NCBI GenBank assembly: GCA_947567585.1 | Contig: CANONE010000029.1 | Span: 1-17,183 of the forward strand | Direction: 5' to 3' | Origin: an uncultured Clostridia bacterium | Lineage (GTDB): Bacteria; Bacillota; Clostridia; Oscillospirales; Acutalibacteraceae | DNA length: 17,183 nucleotides | Shown here: positions 14,426 to 17,183 of the stretch, one piece after another | How positions within the stretch are numbered: position 1 is the first letter of the stretch | Layout: each line of letters opens with the position of its first letter | Notes under the pieces: generated by a model | Databases searched by the model: none | The model's input: the letters and a program-made list of their open reading frames with translations, nothing else | Told to the model about the DNA's origin: nothing | Program-made: the position numbers and the translations under genes

Positions 14426-15150
14426 TGCGCCGCACCGCCTTCTTTCGCAGGCGCGGGCTGCGCCCCGCCCTCGGTAATCTGGAAAAACAGCTCCTCCAGG
14501 TCTTGGCCTTGGCCGCCGTCGTTGAGCTTGGTGGCGGCAAAGCGGCCGTTCATCATAATATTCGCCACATCCCAATAGTCCTCCACGCTGTCAATCATGT
14601 GGGTGCTGATTAGCACGGAGGCGCCCTCCGCTTTCAGCTCCCGAAAGATATTCTTCAGCTCCTTGATGGCGTGGGGGTCCAGCCCCACCAGAGGCTCGTC
14701 AAACACCACTACCCGGGGCTTATGGCACAGAGCGCAGCAAATCGAGAGCTTCTGCTGCATACCTTTTGAAAGCTCCTTGCCCAGCTTATCCTTTTTATCC
14801 CACAGCTCCAGGCGCTCCAAAAGCCGCTGGGAATATGCCTCGTCATACTGCCTATAGGCCCTGCGGATAAACTCCAAATGCTCCGAAACCGTCAGCAAAT
14901 CATAGACGGCCGGCATCTCTGGTATGTACCCCAGCTGGCGCTTGGCTTCGGTGCTGATATTCTCCGCGCCGTTGATCTCAATGCGCCCGGTAAAACGCAA
15001 AAGACCGGTGATACATTTTATAATGGTGGACTTCCCCGCCCCGTTGGGCCCCAGCAAAATCCCTATCTGCCCATCGCCAACGGCAAAGCTGATATTGTCG
15101 TTGGCAATGGTTTTCCCATACTTTTTTGTAACCCCGCTAATCGAAAGCAT
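14422..15150 (-). CDS. ABC transporter ATP-binding protein
   Basis: A 242-residue nucleotide-binding subunit that powers the adjoining exporter. Motifs in order: Walker A GPNGAGKST (34-42), Q-loop region YIPEMP (75-80, with Glu78 where Gln is usual, as in many Nat/Ecs-type ATPases), signature LSKGMQQKL (127-135, a variant of LSGGQ), Walker B RVVVFDE (146-152), D-loop GLDPHA (156-161) and switch histidine H184 in STHMID. The C-terminal tail after 220 is alanine- and glycine-rich. The ATG at 15150 has AGGGAG about 9 nt upstream. It is first in a two-gene operon behind a consensus promoter. Export rather than import is inferred from the absence of a binding protein and the two-subunit layout. 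Confidence 0.95.
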   Translation of the reverse strand: MLSISGVTKKYGKTIANDNISFAVGDGQIGILLGPNGAGKSTIIKCITGLLRFTGRIEINGAENISTEAKRQLGYIPEMPAVYDLLTVSEHLEFIRRAYRQYDEAYSQRLLERLELWDKKDKLGKELSKGMQQKLSICCALCHKPRVVVFDEPLVGLDPHAIKELKNIFRELKAEGASVLISTHMIDSVEDYWDVANIMMNGRFAATKLNDGGQGQDLEELFFQITEGGAQPAPAKEGGAAQ

Positions 15151-15200
15151 CCCATCATTCTCCCTTCCACATTTTCAGTCTCGCTCGCCTGTCTGATATT

Positions 15201-15229
15201 ATTATAATATCATTTTACAATCTTGTCAA
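15201..15229 (-). promoter_or_regulatory. Consensus promoter of the ABC exporter operon
   Basis: Minus strand: TTGACA (15224-15229), exactly 17 nt, TATAAT (15201-15206), a perfect match to the sigma-A consensus within AT-rich DNA. The leader to the ATG at 15150 would be about 45 nt. Confidence 0.92.
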
Positions 15230-15295
15230 GGGCCTGCTTCACTGGCCGCGGCAAGGGGCCCTTGTCAGCATTTGCAGTCGCCGCTTCACGAAAAT

Positions 15296-15324
15296 ATTAT
15301 AAAGCAATGAGGACCCCCATGCAA
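15296..15324 (-). promoter_or_regulatory. Second leftward promoter-like element, inside a hairpin
   Basis: Minus strand: TTGCAT (15319-15324), 17-nt spacer, TATAAT (15296-15301). The -35 falls in the loop of the inverted repeat at 15306-15335. It would fire about 95 nt upstream of the main ABC promoter. It may be a tandem promoter or chance. Confidence 0.4.
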
Positions 15325-15335
15325 GGGTCCTCATT
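15306..15335 (-). terminator. Inverted repeat, possible terminator of the CorC/DUF21 gene
   Basis: Perfect 11-bp arms AATGAGGACCC (15306-15316) and GGGTCCTCATT (15325-15335), 8-nt loop, 71 nt beyond the stop at 15407. On the minus strand it is followed by GCTTTATAATATTTT, a poor T-run, so termination is plausible but not clear. Confidence 0.5.
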
Positions 15336-15406
15336 CAATCGTAAGATTTTTGACAGTTTTTATCCCGGACGCCGGCACGGCCCCCTACGCCGCGCTCTGC
15401 GTACAA

Positions 15407-16753
15407 TCAGTCCTCTTTCTCCTCTTTGTCCGCCATTTCCGGCGGTTTTTTGACAATCAACAGTCTGGAAAGCCGCTTGTCTTCAATTTCCAAGACAGTA
15501 ATGGTCAAGCCCGCCACCTCCACCTGAGGGCGTTCCCCCTCCTTTGGGATGCGGCCCAAAATCTCGGTAACCAGGCCCGCAACGGTGTCGTAGCCGCCCT
15601 CGGGCAGCTCCACGCCGGTTAGGCCGGAGATTTCATCAATGGAAGCGCTCCCATCCACGGTAAATTCCGTCTCGCTCATCCGGTGGATCTCCTCTTCCTC
15701 ATTGTCATACTCGTCCTGAATGTTTCCCACAATGGACTCCACCAGATCCTCCAGGGTGATCAAGCCCGCCGTGCCGCCGTATTCGTCCACTACAATGGCA
15801 ATCTGCACCTTACGCTCGGTAAGCTCCGTAAAAAGCTGGCTGCATTTCTTGCTTTCCGGAATAAAATAGGCTGGGCGCATCAATCTGGTGACAGAGGCGT
15901 CCTGGGGAATCCCCCGGCCCACATAGGGCAAAAGGTCCTTGACGTAACAGATGCCCACCACGGAATCAATATCCTCGTGATACACCGGCACCCGGGAGCA
16001 TCCGTGTTCCATGGCCACGGCCACCACCTGGCTTACGGGTTCGTCGTCCGCCACGGCCGCAATGTCCTTGCGGTGGGTCATGGTTTCTCCGGCGGTGGTG
16101 TCGTTAAAATCCAGGATATTGGCGATCATGTCCTTTTCTGTCTCCTCAATGACTCCCTTCTCCTCCCCCTCTCCCACCATCTGGAGGATCTCCTCCTCGG
16201 TGACGGCGTTGTCCAGGCTATAAGGGTCAATCCGAAACAGCCGTAAAAGACAGTTCACGAAAAAATTGGTAAGCCCTAAAAAGGGCCTGGCCGCCTGGGA
16301 AAGTCCGGCGATCAGCCGGGCCCGGCGGTAGGCAAAGGACTGGGCCTCATGGCGGGCGGTTTTCTTTGGCAATAAGTCGCAAAAAATGAAAAACAGGATG
16401 ATGTAGCCCAATGCGGCCAGCAGGCAGCAGATGCCCCGGCGCAGGCCAGGGTCCTCTACAAAAGCAAAGGCGGCCAAGGTCCTCCCCCAGAAAGCCGCCA
16501 GCCAGAAGGCCAAGCCCAGCAGCCCGCAGAACAACAGCCCGGACTGCAGGGGAGAAACCATACTGGCCTGGGCTTCCAGGGCTTGCAGCAGAAGCCTGGC
16601 CCGCTTGTCTCCGGATTCCGCGTCCTTTTTCACCTGGGAAGCCGGCAGGCAGCTTATGGCGGATTCCCCCGCGGCATAAAGCCCCGCCAGCAAAGCCAGT
16701 AATATTGACAGCGCCAAAAAAAATATAAATGTACCGTCAGGGTCAGCAGGCAT
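15407..16753 (-). CDS. DUF21/CBS/CorC-HlyC domain membrane protein (CNNM/CorC family)
   Basis: A 448-residue protein with the three-part layout of the CNNM/CorC ('hemolysin C-like') family, members of which transport or regulate Mg2+ or Co2+. A DUF21 membrane domain covers about 8-180 (helices near 9-28, 68-90, 108-126 and 150-172). A pair of CBS domains lies at about 222-342 (GETMTHRKDIAAV, then VQIAIVVDEYGGTAGLITLEDLVESIVG, the family's best-known signature), and a CorC_HlyC domain at about 355-436. The acidic linker YDNEEEEIH is typical. The ATG at 16753 is chosen for the AAAGGAG 10 nt upstream and the family-like N-terminus; the frame stays open to 16870 without a ribosome site. It is divergent from another DUF21 gene. 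Confidence 0.93.
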   Translation of the reverse strand: MPADPDGTFIFFLALSILLALLAGLYAAGESAISCLPASQVKKDAESGDKRARLLLQALEAQASMVSPLQSGLLFCGLLGLAFWLAAFWGRTLAAFAFVEDPGLRRGICCLLAALGYIILFFIFCDLLPKKTARHEAQSFAYRRARLIAGLSQAARPFLGLTNFFVNCLLRLFRIDPYSLDNAVTEEEILQMVGEGEEKGVIEETEKDMIANILDFNDTTAGETMTHRKDIAAVADDEPVSQVVAVAMEHGCSRVPVYHEDIDSVVGICYVKDLLPYVGRGIPQDASVTRLMRPAYFIPESKKCSQLFTELTERKVQIAIVVDEYGGTAGLITLEDLVESIVGNIQDEYDNEEEEIHRMSETEFTVDGSASIDEISGLTGVELPEGGYDTVAGLVTEILGRIPKEGERPQVEVAGLTITVLEIEDKRLSRLLIVKKPPEMADKEEKED

Positions 16754-16799
16754 GAGAAAAGAAGCTCCTTTCAGAAGTGGTTTTTTATGTAATATGCCT

Positions 16800-16828
16800 A
16801 TTGTACCTGAAACCGCCAAAAATGTCAA
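16800..16828 (-). promoter_or_regulatory. Promoter of the leftward DUF21/CorC gene
   Basis: Minus strand: TTGACA (16823-16828), 17-nt spacer, TACAAT (16800-16805). The leader is about 40 nt. It supports the ATG at 16753 over any start nearer 16870, which would lie upstream of the promoter. Confidence 0.88.
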
Positions 16829-16872
16829 TTCCCATTTCCGCCTTGGGCCCGGTGGCGCCATGGCCTTCATGC

Positions 16873-16901
16873 TTGCATTTTTCTAAAATCTATGCTATAC
16901 T
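16873..16901 (+). promoter_or_regulatory. Promoter of the rightward DUF21 gene
   Basis: Plus strand: TTGCAT (16873-16878), 17-nt spacer, TATACT (16896-16901) with TGC before it (extended -10). It is about 45 bp back-to-back with the leftward promoter at 16800-16828. Confidence 0.8.
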
Positions 16902-16973
16902 TTTTGCGTATTCCTTTACCCGTGCGGGGTTCCGCGCAAAATTTTTTATGAAAAGGTGTTGGTTTTTCCTCTT

Positions 16974-17183
16974 ATGGACAGTCACAGTACGGCCTTGATT
17001 TTGGTTTTGATTTTGTTGGTCGCTTTTTCCGCCTATTTTTCCGCTACAGAGACGGCGTTCTCGTCTCTCAACCGCATTCGCCTAAAAAATCTGGCTTCCG
17101 CGGGAAATAGGAGGGCCCAGCTGACGTATGCCCTCTCTGAAAACTACGATGAACTGCTCTCCACCATCTTAGTGGGCAACAAC
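16974..17183 (+). CDS. DUF21 domain membrane protein (second CNNM/CorC-type), partial
   Basis: The first 70 codons are visible and the frame is open at the right edge. The product begins MDSHSTALILVLILLVAFSA, one long hydrophobic helix, followed by YFSATETAFSSLNRIRLKNL, the hallmark of the DUF21 domain after its first helix, then AGNRRAQLTYALSENYDELLSTILVGNN, which matches the family's link to helix 2. CBS and CorC domains would lie beyond the window. The start is uncertain: AAAAGG sits about 17 nt before the ATG at 16974, further than usual, and in-frame GTG/TTG codons at 16956 and 16959 are too close to it. It is a paralogue of the divergent gene at 15407-16753 and probably shares its control region. 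Confidence 0.85.
   Translation, partial: MDSHSTALILVLILLVAFSAYFSATETAFSSLNRIRLKNLASAGNRRAQLTYALSENYDELLSTILVGNN

Noticed and set aside
15384..15406. Possible third copy of the palindromic repeat after the CorC gene
   Set aside because: It shares only a TGTACGCA-like start; the second arm is GCGGCGTA and the promoter module is missing, so similarity is too weak.
16948..16998. 16-codon reading frame (MKRCWFFLLWTVTVRP) before the rightward DUF21 gene
   Set aside because: No ribosome binding site before its ATG (only a T-run), and it overlaps the start of the DUF21 gene in another frame.

Overview
The window looks like a chromosomal segment of a fairly GC-rich Gram-positive anaerobe of the Clostridia, probably an Oscillospiraceae-type gut organism. 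This is inference, from strong AGGAGG-like ribosome binding sites, consensus sigma-A promoters, a SAM-I riboswitch on metK, and a clostridial-looking aroA/aroC/pheA set. I see no phage, transposase, CRISPR array, tRNA or rRNA gene.

Layout. Almost everything reads leftward (minus strand). 1-938: amino-terminal two thirds of a MATE efflux pump, cut by the window edge. 939-1149: promoter repeat and metK terminator. 1150-2334: metK, led by a SAM-I riboswitch and a consensus promoter (2390-2599). 2711-3154: small rightward gene for a predicted membrane protein, converging on the next block at a shared terminator. 3367-11086: tightly packed leftward block of seven genes, in transcription order a PD40 propeller protein, aroA, aroC, a DUF2461 protein, pheA, a GNAT acetyltransferase and a Tet(M)-like ribosomal-protection GTPase. 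Every gap is 40 nt or less and two junctions overlap. 11087-11520: repeat-bearing intergenic region with diverging promoters. 11521-12549: rightward zinc-ribbon membrane protein. 12550-12784: back-to-back terminators. 12785-15150: two-gene ABC exporter operon behind a perfect TTGACA-17-TATAAT promoter. 15407-16753: DUF21/CBS/CorC (CNNM-type) membrane protein. 16974-17183: start of a second DUF21 protein, divergently transcribed.

How the genes fit together. aroA and aroC make chorismate, and pheA turns it into phenylpyruvate through prephenate, so the block's core is the last shared shikimate steps plus the phenylalanine branch. The propeller protein, DUF2461 protein, acetyltransferase and ribosome-acting GTPase have no obvious part in that pathway but appear co-transcribed. 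metK is under SAM feedback. The two DUF21 proteins are probably metal-ion (Mg/Co) handling proteins sharing one control region.

Most unusual observation: a modular repeat sits just upstream of both the MATE gene and the seven-gene block. Each copy ends in an extended -10 promoter (TGGTATAAT) followed directly by a perfect 19-nt palindrome at the expected transcription start. A 33-bp core is identical at the two sites, about 10 kb apart. It could be a portable promoter/operator or a dispersed mobile repeat. The second point is the Tet(M)-like GTPase, whose domain IV tip differs from both Tet(M) and EF-G.
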